From contig JALQPE010002045.1 in NCBI GenBank assembly GCA_030407315.1, positions 1-64,000 on the forward strand: a stretch of 64,000 nt of DNA. Direction: 5' to 3'. Origin of the DNA: Asparagopsis taxiformis (Eukaryota; Rhodophyta; Florideophyceae; Bonnemaisoniales; Bonnemaisoniaceae). The notes beneath the pieces are model-generated. The model worked only from the letters and a program-made list of their open reading frames with translations, was not told the origin of the DNA and searched no databases. Made by a program: the position numbers and the translations under genes. Shown in pieces: positions 21,891-32,181 of this stretch (position 1 is the stretch's first letter; every line of letters begins with the position of its first letter).

Positions 21891-22145
21891 CACCCATTAC
21901 CAGAAGCAAGTAGGCGATGAAGCACGTACAAACCTAATTGTTCTGCTATTTCTAGCATAGACCATCGAGTCTAGAGATGTGAGGGAATCGTCCTGGAAAT
22001 CATGCTCCAACCCACGAGGGAATGGACAATCTAGTTTGAAAGCATGGAACGGAAGTACATTATAGTAGGTTCATAGATTGAAAGTGATAAAGGAGATGAT
22101 TATATTCTCGATAATTGTTTACTAAAGTAGTAGTTGTTAAGCTAT

Positions 22146-24148
22146 CTAGCCGTCGGAAAATTGTTCTTCCTCTTCGTCCCCATCATAATCAGGATCTCCC
22201 GGCAGAATAGGCATGAACGGGACATCACTAATTGTGTAGGATATAGGCTTGTGTTCTGGTATGCGTTCTGTCGTCTTCATCCGCATCATTCCGAGCTGCC
22301 CTGTCTTCGGCCTACGATCTTTCTTGACCGGGATGGGAACAACTGTCTTGTGGCGAACATTGACAGGTGCCGGTTGACTTTGCCTGGCAGACCGGCGCGG
22401 AGCATTGGGGATTACTTCTTCTTCGAATCCCAACCGCCTGATGAAACCAAACGAAACATTGTCGGGAATCGGATACGACGCATTCCTGAAATACGTGTGA
22501 TACCTCGTTGTCGTGTGTGACACAACTCTGTCGACATGCCCTGCCCCGGCATGTTGTACATGGCCGTGACCGATGAAGACTGAACGTGGCGGAACGATTA
22601 CCTTCTTCAGCTTCATCGTCTTGGCGTACATATCTAATTCCAGCGCTTTGGAAAAGACGTACTTGTGGGACCCTGGACACACCCAGATAGGGAATGGGTC
22701 ATCTCCGTTGGCAATAACAAAGTAACCCGGAAGTTGATCTTTGCGGTCGCGAGGAGGAACAGGGAAATCATTGTGTGGGACCTGCCGAGGACACCCCTTT
22801 CCCGTTATCAAAAACCGTCCCCCAGATGCCGGCATGACAAGTTTTTCTCCCGGTAAACCGCACTCCTCCAGCCCTATCAGCCGGACAAGGATTCCCAACC
22901 ACACATCCAGCAGGGCTCGCCGCGTCACAAACTTGAACCGGTCGATATGCGTCTCATCGTTCTCGGCATAGTCAACCAGGCAGTGGCGCGTAGACGTGAA
23001 GCGAGCCCTCCCCTCATTCCGGTTCTTCTCATCTGTTTCATCGTCCCCGTATTGACAATGGGACTCCACAGCTGCCGGTTCCCAGGGTCCTTGTGCACCT
23101 CCTCCCCCTCCCATGTTCCCAAGAAGTACCGAAACAATTCCTGGTTAGGAATTTCTTCCATGAGACCCAAGTCAAATGGCAACTTGTCCGACGCATCGAG
23201 GTAGCTTACATCCGCGAAATTGTGCATCACCGTATACCCTCGCTCGTTGATTTCCGTTCGGCAATTGTGGAAGTACGCCATACCAGTGCCGGCCTCATAC
23301 GAATCCTTCCAGCTTGTAGACATTCGCGCAACCTGGGCGAAGTCCAGCCTCGAGGGTAGAAACGTCGATGTAGGCTCACACATCGCCTTGGCAGCCATCT
23401 TCCACGCTGCGAAAAACATCGGATAGATGGTGTCGATCTCCAAAACAAGATGACGAGCCCGATGTTGTTCCGGAATATGCAGCCCCTCAAACACAGGGTC
23501 CATCGCCACTTGCTTCAAATACCTCACCTCTCTGCCCTCCTCATCGATTTCCACACTCTCCAATAACAACCTGAGCTCAATCGGGGGCAGACAGCCAACC
23601 CTCACCGATGCGATGACGTCCGCGGGACGCTGCGCCAGATGATGCCCTTCGGCTCGGTCTTTGACTTCGAAATCGTCAGGAAGAGATGGCATACGGTCGT
23701 CGAACAGGAGGTCGTGTTCCGAAGGAGAGTCACGAACGATGTAACCGTCTTCATCGACTTCCACTCCTTCCGGAACAGTGAATGTAATTGTCACTTCGCG
23801 GACCCCCTTGCTTTCGACTTGGCCCTCGTCTGCACCCTGTTTGTCTTCCTCGTCCGAAGCGGTATGGACAGATTCTTGGTTGGAGGGAGTCGCACCAGCA
23901 CGTTGGTTATCTTGGGGGACAATCTCAACGGCAGAATCGGGGGAACGGGCGGAGTCTTCGTCAACCTCATCACCGGAAAGCAGTGGCTTGTTGTTGATCG
24001 GTGGGTTTATCAACAACGGCCTGTTCTTCTTCCCCGGCGGATTGTTGTACCACAACCGGCTCTTCTTCCTCGAGGCGTGTGCTCCCCGTCGAGCGAAGTC
24101 GCTGTGAACGGCGGCGGATGCCATGCGAAGCAGGCTCATGTTCGACAT
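22146..24148 (-). pseudogene. HxD Fe(II)/2-oxoglutarate dioxygenase-like protein (block A)
   Basis: Two overlapping frames make up this gene: 24148-22925 and 23114-22146, with a frame change around 23015. After an acidic low-complexity start comes a conserved region (YEAGTGMAYFHNCRTEINERG ... NQELFRYFLGTWEGEE). The core has RQVPHNDF (HxD metal ligands, H at about 22775-22773), YFVIANGDDPFPIWVCPGSH and VPPRSVFIGHGHVQHAGAGH with the likely distal His, then RYHTYF. This is the double-stranded beta-helix dioxygenase pattern. The homologue at 57568-60149 shares the layout. It could hydroxylate or demethylate nucleic acid or protein; no substrate can be read off. The basic tail RRSARQSQPAPVN and an acidic end (DEEEEQFSDG) suggest a nuclear protein. 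It overlaps the ParB-like gene upstream by 179 bases in another frame. Confidence 0.62.
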
Positions 24149-26081
24149 TCCGCTGCTTCTTGTGAGTGAGTCTCACATTGGCAGCAGAAGGGCGGCGTTT
24201 GCGTCGAGCCTTAGTCTTCTTCTTCAATGTCGGATTGAAAAACTCTTTCAAGTTCGTTTCCAAATCCTGTAAACGCGTGGTTCTCCGTCGCATTCGAACC
24301 TCACTGCTCCGGTCGTCCCCTCTATACATTGCAATGGCATTGGTGAGATGCCATTGCAACTCCTTCGGCTGCTTAACCGACCCAATTGCCATCTCTGTGC
24401 TCAGAAATGACTTGCGCATAATACTCTTTGGGCGCCCATACGCAGCGTACAGAGAATTTGCGATTGCAGTCACGCGACGGACGTATGTATAGAAGTCGTT
24501 CACGTCAAAGCGTCCATCCGGACGTCCACCATGAGCAGGGTTCAAGTACTCCGAAAGACCACGCAAGACGAAGACAAAGTTTTCTTCCAGCAACTCGCGC
24601 ACTATCTTGTGGTCCAGGTGCGTTATCCCAATCTCGTTGCGGCGCTCGGAATTGTTCAGCTCACGCAACACTTCGTCGAGAACAGGATGCTTCAGCGTTG
24701 CTATAGCCAAACGCGTCCACCGCCGGGCCGTGTTCGTTGAATTCATCATCCCCATGAACTGCGCCTCGAACAATGTTCGGATGACATCAGACTCACGCAA
24801 GTCGCCAGCGTTTTCCACGTTATTTGCAACAGCAATCGTACGGATGAACTGCTGGATGGACGACAAGATTCGAACCAGGGAGCGCTCCGTCAGTTGCGTC
24901 CCAGTCGTATGGTTCGACTCTGCACTCTTGTGGATGATCTCATGAGGCTGAAGATCACTGTTGTCCTTGCGGCGAAGGTAGTACACATCCAGAGGCTGAG
25001 TAACCCAGCGCAAGCGGTTTGCGTCCTGTGGCAGCTTGGTTCTGTGCATACGGGTGAGGCGCGTGAAGTCATCCGCAATGCTATGCATAGCATTGAGACG
25101 ATGCAGTCCGTCGATCACGGTCACGTTCGCATTGGCATGGAATTTGCCATTCTGGAACAGACGCGTGTCGGCGGACAGATGCGTGTTCTGCGACCTCAGC
25201 ACCGTCACAGTGATACGCGAAGAGCTCACATACCCCACAGCCAACATATTGTTGCGCAGGTCCTCCACGTGGTCTTCTTTCACATCCCGAAGGGTCACGG
25301 CCGGTTCCACTAGCTGCCTCACCAACACAGTCGCTCCTTCTCCGACGTAATCCGACGTCACAAACTTGGGCACCGTAATTTGCGTCCCCTGCTGCTCACG
25401 AATGCTTTCCGCCACCTCCGGTTCGTCGTCCACCTCGGTTACGTCCTGCGTAGTAGCTTCGGTGACGTTGGAGCGAGCAGGGTGCTTCGTGCCTCCACTG
25501 GAGGCTCTAGCAGAGCGAGCAGGGCGCTTCGTGCCTCCCGAAACCGGGACGGAGCGTGCTGGATGCTTCGTACCCCCCGAACCAGTGATTTCGCCTGCCG
25601 GACCGGTACTGGGCATCCGTCCCGAGCTGGCCTGGTTCGTCGCTGCGTTGAAGTTTGACGCTGCAGCAGGGGTACGAATGTCGCTAGGGCCATCCTCCGC
25701 AGCGGGGCGCATCATCCGAGTATCCCAAGGGTAAAACGCCGCGGCGTATGCTCCACCCATCGTCTCCGGCGGTCCCTCGGCGCCATCAAACATGTACGGG
25801 AACGGGAGGTCCTTGAACTTGTCCTTAGTCGCAATGTTGCGCACGACGATATAGTCCGCCTCGTCGGTTTCCGGCAGCTTGTGGTTGTGCAGCGTGCGCG
25901 GAAGGCCAACATCGCCACCAGCAGTGCTCACCGAAGCCGTCCCAATATGCACAGCCGCACCGTCCACGTCCGCAAACAAGTCGACATCGACGCCGCGCTT
26001 GAGTCCGCGCGACTCCGCTGACGCGCTCACTTGATCGCCGCAAACCGTTGAAAACAAACTGCTGAAATGCGTATCCGCCAT
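23970..26081 (-). CDS. ParB-like DGxHR protein with N-terminal PPETxGG module
   Basis: The frame extends to 26225, but the ATG at 26081 (MADTHFSSLF) is the more natural start, giving about 703 residues. Residues near 60-115 form a module ending EGPPETMGGAYAAAFYPWD; the same module ends the methyltransferase at 44001-45452. After a linker with three repeats of the type GGTKHPARS, a ParB/sulfiredoxin-type core follows, with VTVIDGLHRLNAM near residue 322 and a helical region beyond. The C-terminus is Lys/Arg-rich (KKKTKARRKRRPS) and nuclear-localisation-like. Bacterial and phage ParB-family proteins often accompany DNA methyltransferases. The last 179 bases overlap the dioxygenase frame. Confidence 0.6.
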   Translation of the reverse strand: MADTHFSSLFSTVCGDQVSASAESRGLKRGVDVDLFADVDGAAVHIGTASVSTAGGDVGLPRTLHNHKLPETDEADYIVVRNIATKDKFKDLPFPYMFDGAEGPPETMGGAYAAAFYPWDTRMMRPAAEDGPSDIRTPAAASNFNAATNQASSGRMPSTGPAGEITGSGGTKHPARSVPVSGGTKRPARSARASSGGTKHPARSNVTEATTQDVTEVDDEPEVAESIREQQGTQITVPKFVTSDYVGEGATVLVRQLVEPAVTLRDVKEDHVEDLRNNMLAVGYVSSSRITVTVLRSQNTHLSADTRLFQNGKFHANANVTVIDGLHRLNAMHSIADDFTRLTRMHRTKLPQDANRLRWVTQPLDVYYLRRKDNSDLQPHEIIHKSAESNHTTGTQLTERSLVRILSSIQQFIRTIAVANNVENAGDLRESDVIRTLFEAQFMGMMNSTNTARRWTRLAIATLKHPVLDEVLRELNNSERRNEIGITHLDHKIVRELLEENFVFVLRGLSEYLNPAHGGRPDGRFDVNDFYTYVRRVTAIANSLYAAYGRPKSIMRKSFLSTEMAIGSVKQPKELQWHLTNAIAMYRGDDRSSEVRMRRRTTRLQDLETNLKEFFNPTLKKKTKARRKRRPSAANVRLTHKKQRNVEHEPASHGIRRRSQRLRSTGSTRLEEEEPVVVQQSAGEEEQAVVDKPTDQQQATAFR

Positions 26082-26359
26082 GGTTGTTGAGTTGGAAAGG
26101 AAAAGAGATGGTTGACGTTGACGTATTCGAGTGATGTGGATGGTATGTTTCACGTTGAAGAATGGTCGTGAACGCCAATCGCTGGAAATAATAACACAAT
26201 ACAACCGAAATTTTGTTAGGTACACACCTATCGTGACCGCTGGAATGCAAGACAGGCAATCGAGATGTGAGTGTCCGTTCGGAACGGGCCCGAGTCGGGC
26301 TCTCGAAACCTGACGAGGTGGCGTGAAGCAGGCAGTGTCCTTGATGTGTAATGTGTTAA

Positions 26360-26985
26360 AATTACAGCTGTCAAGCTAGGCGGCTTTTGGGGCGGCTGCG
26401 AGCACCCCTTTATCCGGGGAACACCCTGATTTGAGTTAAAATTTGGGCTATTCTCAAAAACATGCACATGTGAACATGTTTTTGAGATGGGGGTGTGCCG
26501 TACGGCACAATCGACCCGCCCAAATCGTTGATTTTTGCAAGATTTTTGTGCCCGAAATTTTAGAATTTCTGGGCTGGCCAGCAGTGCAATCGAGCTGGAC
26601 ATCCACCGGACGTCCATTTCAGGTTGGTCGTGAGAGAGTGGGGCGGGACCATGATGGAACAAGGACCAAGACCTGTCCCTGGCGTATTGAGCCTGAAATT
26701 GACCCTTCGTCAGACGCCATTTAGCCTTACAGTTAGTGCTTACAGAAGCCAGTGACAACCCCACTCGGGGCGGCGGCCGGTGCCTGGGGCCGTTGTGGCC
26801 AAATTAGACACCTTGATTTGAATTAAAATTTGGGCTATTCTCAAAAACATGCACATGTGAACATGTTTTTGAGATGGGGTGTGCCGTACGGCACAATCGA
26901 CCGCCCAAATCAGTTGTTTTTTACAATATTTTTGCTGCCCGAAATTCTACAATTTCTGGGCTGGCCAGTAATGCATTAGCTATCT
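26360..26985 (+). repeat. GW repeat, double unit at left end of element
   Basis: The first unit includes the outer terminus (26360-26420), the hairpin CTCAAAAACATG/CATGTTTTTGAG, GTGCCGTACGGCAC and the GGCTGGCCAGCAGTG segment. A second unit starts at about 26811. The intervening spacer matches that at 21520-21670. Confidence 0.8.
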
Positions 26986-27508
26986 GCTCTAAACCGATTC
27001 TAACAAGCAGAAAGAATCCTCTCCTTCATGACGATGCTCTCGAATTGAGTGCAATGCAACGGACTCCCTCCAGGAGAACGACAAAGCATCGTCTTTTGCA
27101 AGGCATTTCCGTACGAAAAATAATCGAAAAACATATTTGACTTTAACCTAACAGCTATCGCGAGCACCGTACTCAGCTATATTTCCTCTGTAATTTCCTT
27201 CCTCCAACCAATCAATAGCCGCTTGGTCACAGGCTTAAAAGCCTTCCACTATCTGTCCTATCCATCGAAGACCCTCGGAGGGTTCGATCCAGGCCTTCAT
27301 CACCCATGATGGGTGTGCAACCCGAGAAATGAAAATGGAACATATTGCGACAGGGACGAGATATCATTCAATGAAAGAGAAGTTCTCTTTCGTTTACTTT
27401 TTTCTAACAAGATTCTAAACGTCTACAAACCCTATGTCGTCCGTCCGTTTTCATCCCGGAGAGATGTGGGTGTGAGGTAAGACGCAGTGGTGATGTTGTG
27501 TTGATTCC
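26986..27508. other. Unassigned intergenic stretch
   Basis: No credible gene is seen. There is a short pyrimidine-rich segment, a local inverted repeat around CATCACCCATGATGGGTG and a tRNA-like GGTTCGATCC word without the rest of a tRNA. Confidence 0.5.
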
Positions 27509-27850
27509 CACAGACGGAGGTGGAGGAGGTGGCTACGGAGGAAGCCTGGAGAACTTCTCCGGTACTGACATCTCACATGTTGAACATGTGAGATGTCAGT
27601 ACCCATGGATGAGAAGAAAAACATGTTGAGGTCCGGTTCGGATATTGTTGCCATTAACGGAGGCGGAGGAGGCGGCTACGGTGGAAGCCTGCAGAACATG
27701 TGACTCACATCTCGGAGATGTCAGTACCCATGGATGAGAAGAAAAGCATGTTGAGGTGCGGTTCGGATATTCGATCCATTAACGGAGGTGGTGGAGGAGG
27801 CTATGGTGGAAGCCTGGAGAAGAATAGAGTAGTCCTATACCCATGGATCA
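27509..27850 (+). repeat. Three glycine-rich coding-like repeats
   Basis: Three units encode G-rich peptides of the form (N/D)GGGGGGYGGSL(E/Q), at about 27513, 27657 and 27780. The last two are each preceded by PMDEKK(N/S)MLR(S/C)GSDI. In-frame stops interrupt the chain, and the last unit is open over 27700-27897. A CACAG just before the first unit could be a splice acceptor. Either the remains of a repetitive glycine-rich protein or small exons; undecided. Confidence 0.45.
27561..27603. repeat. 43-nt perfect palindrome
   Basis: Two 21-base arms (GGTACTGACATCTCACATGTT and its exact reverse complement) flank a single central G at 27582. Half of one arm recurs near 27716 (ACATCTCGGAGATGTCAGTACC). 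It could form a cruciform or RNA hairpin. Confidence 0.85.
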
Positions 27851-28117
27851 CAAGAAAACGTTGTTGGGCTCCTTTTCGAAGCCCATTCGTCTCTTGAATA
27901 AATTTAGCACCCAAATCATATACGATTGCCGAGTTGACACCCCGTATGTCTCGTTGGTAGAAATAGCAGGGGTTCCACCACTCAGCTGGCGGGAAGTAGT
28001 TACTGATTATATGAGATATGGCTTAGCTCCCGCCAAAACCGATAGCTCTGGGCTCAGGTTCTCCAAATGTGGTTATACGAATGTGTTCTGACAATGCTAG
28101 AAGACGAATATCTGCAT

Positions 28118-28312
28118 CCTGATTTGAATTAAAATTTGGGCTATTCTCAAAAACATGCACATGTGAACATGTTTTTGAGATGGGGGTGTGCCGTACGGCA
28201 CAATCGACCGCCCAAATCGATGTTTTTTGCAATATTTTTTCTGCCCGAAATATTACAATTTCTGGGCTGGCCAGCAATGCATCTGAGCTGGACATCCCCA
28301 TGTCCAGTGGCC
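28118..28312 (+). repeat. GW repeat, single unit upstream of methyltransferase-SET gene
   Basis: Starts CCTGATTTGAATTAAAATTTG and contains the hairpin, the GTGCCGTACGGCAC palindrome and GGCTGGCCAGCAATG. It lacks the outer AATTACAGCTGTC segment. It lies 336 bp before the methyltransferase-SET start codon and may form part of its promoter region. Confidence 0.8.
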
Positions 28313-28647
28313 GTCCGGATGTCGCTCACCTGGTAAGCGTGATGCACCTGTGACAACCTATGTGACTGCAGTCACAGCCGCCATGGCGGCCGTGCAGTAC
28401 AACACTCAAAGACAGGGAATCACAATCTTTTTAAAATTTTTCTCTACCACGTATCCGTCACAACTTATTACCTACACCGGTTACGGGTTTCAAGACCTTT
28501 CCATTGCTGTGTACCCGTATACTCTGTTCCGTTCGATATCAACCAGTGTTCCTCACGAAAGAGTGCAAACGTCACGAGATACGTCGTCAAATTTGACTGT
28601 CTCGCCGAGCGGTCGCCATCCTGTACCGAATTTCCACTCATTCCATT

Positions 28648-31600
28648 ATGACGAATAAGCGCAGGCGCAACAGCAATCCGATCGTTGACGACGCAACCGT
28701 GCCAATTCTGCGCGAACCCGCTAGCCCTTGGGAGGATTCTAGTGACATGGGTACACGTCGAAACGTAGGTCGCGCCGCCCGCGAAACTACTCTCGCTGGC
28801 AAAGACTTCCTCCGCCTCTTGCTGGATTTATTCGCCCACTCAAGTTTCGCAGACTTGACGGACAAGCCGGGAGGTTTCACATACGCGGACCTTGGCGCTT
28901 GGGTTGCGCAGGGCACGGAAGAACAATTTGCGGCGCTGCAAGGTCGACTCAGCATGGCCTTCAGCGGTCGTTCGAAGAATGCTGGAGTCGAGGCGGATGT
29001 TGCCGAAATCGTCATGGCAGAGATGAACGTTGAGCGAGCCAAGCAGATTGTTCGTCTGGCATTACCGATTGCCGAGTTTTCAAGACAGGATGAGCGTATC
29101 GGGCAATGGGTTGAGCACTGCATCCTTTCTGGGATCGTGCCGCAGACCTTCCTTATTGGATGTAACATGCTTCCTTCGCCACTACAGGCGCCGCAGCGCG
29201 GGGAACCAAGCGCCTTCGTTCTTGCTCCACCGGAAACGTTCGAGGTATTGATGTATTTCCAAGCGTTGTCTATCATCCGAAATCACAACAAGAACCTGCC
29301 GCGTCGCCGAATAGGCGACGCGGCCGAAGAGGGGAACGAAGCCGCACGCGTCCCAGCCCATCGGAAAAGCACTAATCGAGCTTGTTACGTGGTTCAAGTT
29401 TTATACCATGCTTGGACCGATGTGGCCTTCGCCGCAAAGTTTTCCAGCTTCGAAGAGTTGATGGCGCCGTACATCATTTTCGACAGCAGTGAGCATTGGT
29501 TTGACGTGCTCGATGAAGGTCTATTCGCACCGATGGAGCAGAAGCTAGATCTCTACCACGACAAAGCTCCCCTATCTCATCCTGATGGATATGGTGGAAA
29601 AGTAGAGACAAGAACCAGTGCGCAGCACAGTGCATTTAGGGACCTTGTGAGGAAGTTCTTCGACCGGTTGCAGTTTCTTATCGTCAACCCGGACCTGTAC
29701 ACCTGGCCGGAGTCCGACCGCTGGGGGGCGCTGGAAATATACTTGTCAAGCGGAAATCCGGACAAGCTGCCAGCGTACTTTGACACCCTCGACGAAGACG
29801 TTATGGCTGTCCTCCGCCCGGCACCACAAGCCGCGGACGCAGAAAAGGTCCCCAAGCCGGTTGATGACACTCCCACTCGTCGCAACACAGGAGGGAGAGG
29901 TTTGGTTCCGTCGACAAGACACACAACCAGGCTTCAACTTGGGCCTGGGAGGACCAGTCTTACTGCCCAAGGGCCGTCTCCCCCGTCACCGTCACCCCAT
30001 GCGACAGAAGAGCAGGAAAGTGAAGGGCAGGCTCTCGCAAAGGACTTTCTTTCGAAAATGAGTCAGTATTGCCGGGTGTACGACGTCCCTTTCGAAGATT
30101 TGGTCAGTGCCGACGAGAGCCGAGAACACGTGCCCATCACGGGCAACGTTCAGCTCATTCTGACTGATCCGCCCTACAATGTTCGTCGTAAGAGGAACGA
30201 TTCCAACTCTTCGTACGACAGGCTAACTGCAGAAGATATGCAGGCTAGCATCGAAGTGTTTGACGAGCTGTTGCGCCCCGGTGGCCACGGCATCGTGTTC
30301 TGCTCCGTTTTGCAGTTCTACGAATGGTTCCATTACTTGGAAACGTACAAAGGACCGCAGTCAGAAGGCCCAACCGATGCTGCTGCCAGTGATGACGGGT
30401 CGGATGAAGAAGAGGTTACGTCCATGAATTCGGACTCCGAAGCATCGCAGCACAGTGGCGAAGAAAGTGCGGATGAGGAGGAGGAGGAGGACGAGGAGGA
30501 GGAGGACGTCGTTCGGAATTCAGTTTTCTTCGTTGACGAGGTACCTCTGTTGTTTGTCCGACTACCTGGGCACCTCTATCAAATGCCGGGGCGGAAGAGG
30601 TACCAACGCATGAACATGGCAGAGGTCGCTATCCACTTCTGGAAGCGAGGTGTTCCGTTCAAGACTGGAAGCGAGATGGTGGCCTATAGGAACCACGGAT
30701 ACATGGACGGCACGTACCCGGCGTGGTGCAACGTCACCATCAATATGCCCGCCATCGATTCGAATGAGATGGTGTGGCGAACAAGGAGCACAACCGGTGC
30801 TACGGTCAGAGTTCGTGCAGAGCAGAAGAGCGTCGCTCTCATGATGGAGTTGATCAGCCAGCATTCACAGCCTGGTGATATTGTTGTCGATCCATTCTCT
30901 GGCACTTTCGCAACGGGAAAAGCAGCTATGAGCTTGCCTGAGCACCGTGTTTTCGTCGGCAGTGACATGGACAAATTGTGTGTGGCACGATCGCTTCCAA
31001 AGCTGTGTGCAGTCATGTCACGTGTAATTCTTTCAAACAACACTGACATGAGGGTCACGACAGAAGTGAAACAGAGTGCTGAGAAGTTCTTGGCGTCCCC
31101 CTCTGTCACGATGCGTACACAGAGGGAACGGAGGATCATCGAACCCCCACCTGGCCTTCCCCTGTACCAGAGGTTCCCGAAATATATTCGGCAGTACCTC
31201 TGGCAGCTGTGCCCAGAGTCGATTGCGTCGCACGAGCACATGGAAAAACCGGTACATTATTGGCCACCTTCCCTGCGCCGCTGGTTGCAAACTGAAAACC
31301 CTCGCGTGATGCGGGCACACGATTGTGTTGCGAAAAAATTGAGCGTTCGACCATCGCTGATTAAGCATCCAAATGCAGGAAGAGGGCTCTTCGCTGAACA
31401 GACATTTAATGTTGGCGACGAAGTATGTGCATACTACGGAACTGTTGTGTACTCTGATATGAGCAAGGAGTCGATGAGGTTCGCGTACGGAGAGGGTCAC
31501 ATGGCGATAACGAAGGAAACATTCTTGATGTATGCCATCAAGCTGTATGCAACAGCAGAGGACGACGAAAACATCGAGCATCCAATTTGGATTGTTCCGG

Positions 31601-31851
31601 CTCCGTTCTGTTCGGCGCAGTTCATCAACGACCCGCGGTATTTGCGAGGTGAGGACACTCCGGCGGAAGACACCAGGCGGATGGCCAACGTCGAGTTTGT
31701 CGAGAACTACAGCAGCGGTTCGACGGGGAAGAAGCTCAAGGCGAAGGACCTAGAAAATCCGAAGATCATTGTAGTACGTGCAATCCGCGATATCTGTCCG
31801 GGGCAGGAGCTCTACGTTCATTATGGGACAGCGTTTAGAGCATGGAATTAG
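28648..31851 (+). CDS. DPPY-class DNA methyltransferase fused to SET domain
   Basis: This uninterrupted 1067-residue frame starts MTNKRRRNSN. Residues 1-430 are an uncharacterised, mostly helical region. The methyltransferase follows: LILTDPPYNVRRK at 504-514 (motif IV), LLRPGGHGIVF, then GDIVVDPFSGTFATGKAAM near 744-760 (motif I). The motif IV before motif I order is that of beta-class N6-adenine or N4-cytosine enzymes, and DPPY favours adenine. An acidic insert with EEEEEDEEEED lies between the motifs at about 575-628. Residues 897-1062 resemble a SET protein-lysine methyltransferase: GRGLFAEQTFNVGDEVCAYYG, IVPAPFCSAQFINDPR and CPGQELYVHYG. Fusion of a DNA and a protein methyltransferase in one chain is unusual. 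It lies inside the GW-terminated element and all visible motifs are intact. Confidence 0.82.
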   Translation: MTNKRRRNSNPIVDDATVPILREPASPWEDSSDMGTRRNVGRAARETTLAGKDFLRLLLDLFAHSSFADLTDKPGGFTYADLGAWVAQGTEEQFAALQGRLSMAFSGRSKNAGVEADVAEIVMAEMNVERAKQIVRLALPIAEFSRQDERIGQWVEHCILSGIVPQTFLIGCNMLPSPLQAPQRGEPSAFVLAPPETFEVLMYFQALSIIRNHNKNLPRRRIGDAAEEGNEAARVPAHRKSTNRACYVVQVLYHAWTDVAFAAKFSSFEELMAPYIIFDSSEHWFDVLDEGLFAPMEQKLDLYHDKAPLSHPDGYGGKVETRTSAQHSAFRDLVRKFFDRLQFLIVNPDLYTWPESDRWGALEIYLSSGNPDKLPAYFDTLDEDVMAVLRPAPQAADAEKVPKPVDDTPTRRNTGGRGLVPSTRHTTRLQLGPGRTSLTAQGPSPPSPSPHATEEQESEGQALAKDFLSKMSQYCRVYDVPFEDLVSADESREHVPITGNVQLILTDPPYNVRRKRNDSNSSYDRLTAEDMQASIEVFDELLRPGGHGIVFCSVLQFYEWFHYLETYKGPQSEGPTDAAASDDGSDEEEVTSMNSDSEASQHSGEESADEEEEEDEEEEDVVRNSVFFVDEVPLLFVRLPGHLYQMPGRKRYQRMNMAEVAIHFWKRGVPFKTGSEMVAYRNHGYMDGTYPAWCNVTINMPAIDSNEMVWRTRSTTGATVRVRAEQKSVALMMELISQHSQPGDIVVDPFSGTFATGKAAMSLPEHRVFVGSDMDKLCVARSLPKLCAVMSRVILSNNTDMRVTTEVKQSAEKFLASPSVTMRTQRERRIIEPPPGLPLYQRFPKYIRQYLWQLCPESIASHEHMEKPVHYWPPSLRRWLQTENPRVMRAHDCVAKKLSVRPSLIKHPNAGRGLFAEQTFNVGDEVCAYYGTVVYSDMSKESMRFAYGEGHMAITKETFLMYAIKLYATAEDDENIEHPIWIVPAPFCSAQFINDPRYLRGEDTPAEDTRRMANVEFVENYSSGSTGKKLKAKDLENPKIIVVRAIRDICPGQELYVHYGTAFRAWN

Positions 31852-31882
31852 GGTCACGAAAGATGTTTTCATTTCGACTACA

Positions 31883-31888
31883 AATAAA
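31883..31888 (+). terminator. Polyadenylation signal of methyltransferase-SET gene
   Basis: AATAAA lies 32 bases after the stop codon, a normal spacing for a eukaryotic poly(A) signal. Confidence 0.6.
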
Positions 31889-32075
31889 GCTACGTTCCAG
31901 AGTTGAAGTATATCATATAATGCAGCATGTCAGCCACCATTAGTCCAGGGTGAAACCTATTGAGCAGTACTCGCCTGTCAAAAACCAATCGTTCACACTC
32001 TAGGTGCACTTCGTCCGAGCAGTGAACCTGACTGCTTGGTTGCTGTTATGCGTGCAGATGCAAAATACAAGACCA

Positions 32076-32181
32076 AGTTGAAATGGACGCCCGGTGGATG
32101 TCCAGCTCAGTTGCATTGCTGTCCAGCCCAGAAATTCTACAACTCAGGGCAGAAAAAAATATTGCGAAAAACATCGATTTC
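32076..32181 (-). repeat. GW repeat, left half of split copy
   Basis: The reverse-complement GW sequence runs from the GGACGCCCGGTGGATGTCC part to ...CATCGATTTC, where it stops. The rest of the unit (GCGGGTCGATTGTGCC...) resumes at 49348. This marks the insertion site of the 17.2-kb element. Confidence 0.85.

Noticed and set aside
21208..21908. Minus-strand frames of 80-140 codons in the GW repeats, also at 26228-26764 and 28023-28301
   Set aside because: The same peptide fragments appear wherever the repeat appears and cross its hairpin and palindrome; repeat shadow.
27285..27310. GGTTCGATCC resembling a tRNA T-loop or pol III B box
   Set aside because: Flanking bases do not form a T-stem or acceptor stem and no A box is evident upstream.
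27700..27780. CRISPR-like array from the repeated segments
   Set aside because: Only three degenerate units, partly coding, with unequal spacing; the genome is eukaryotic.
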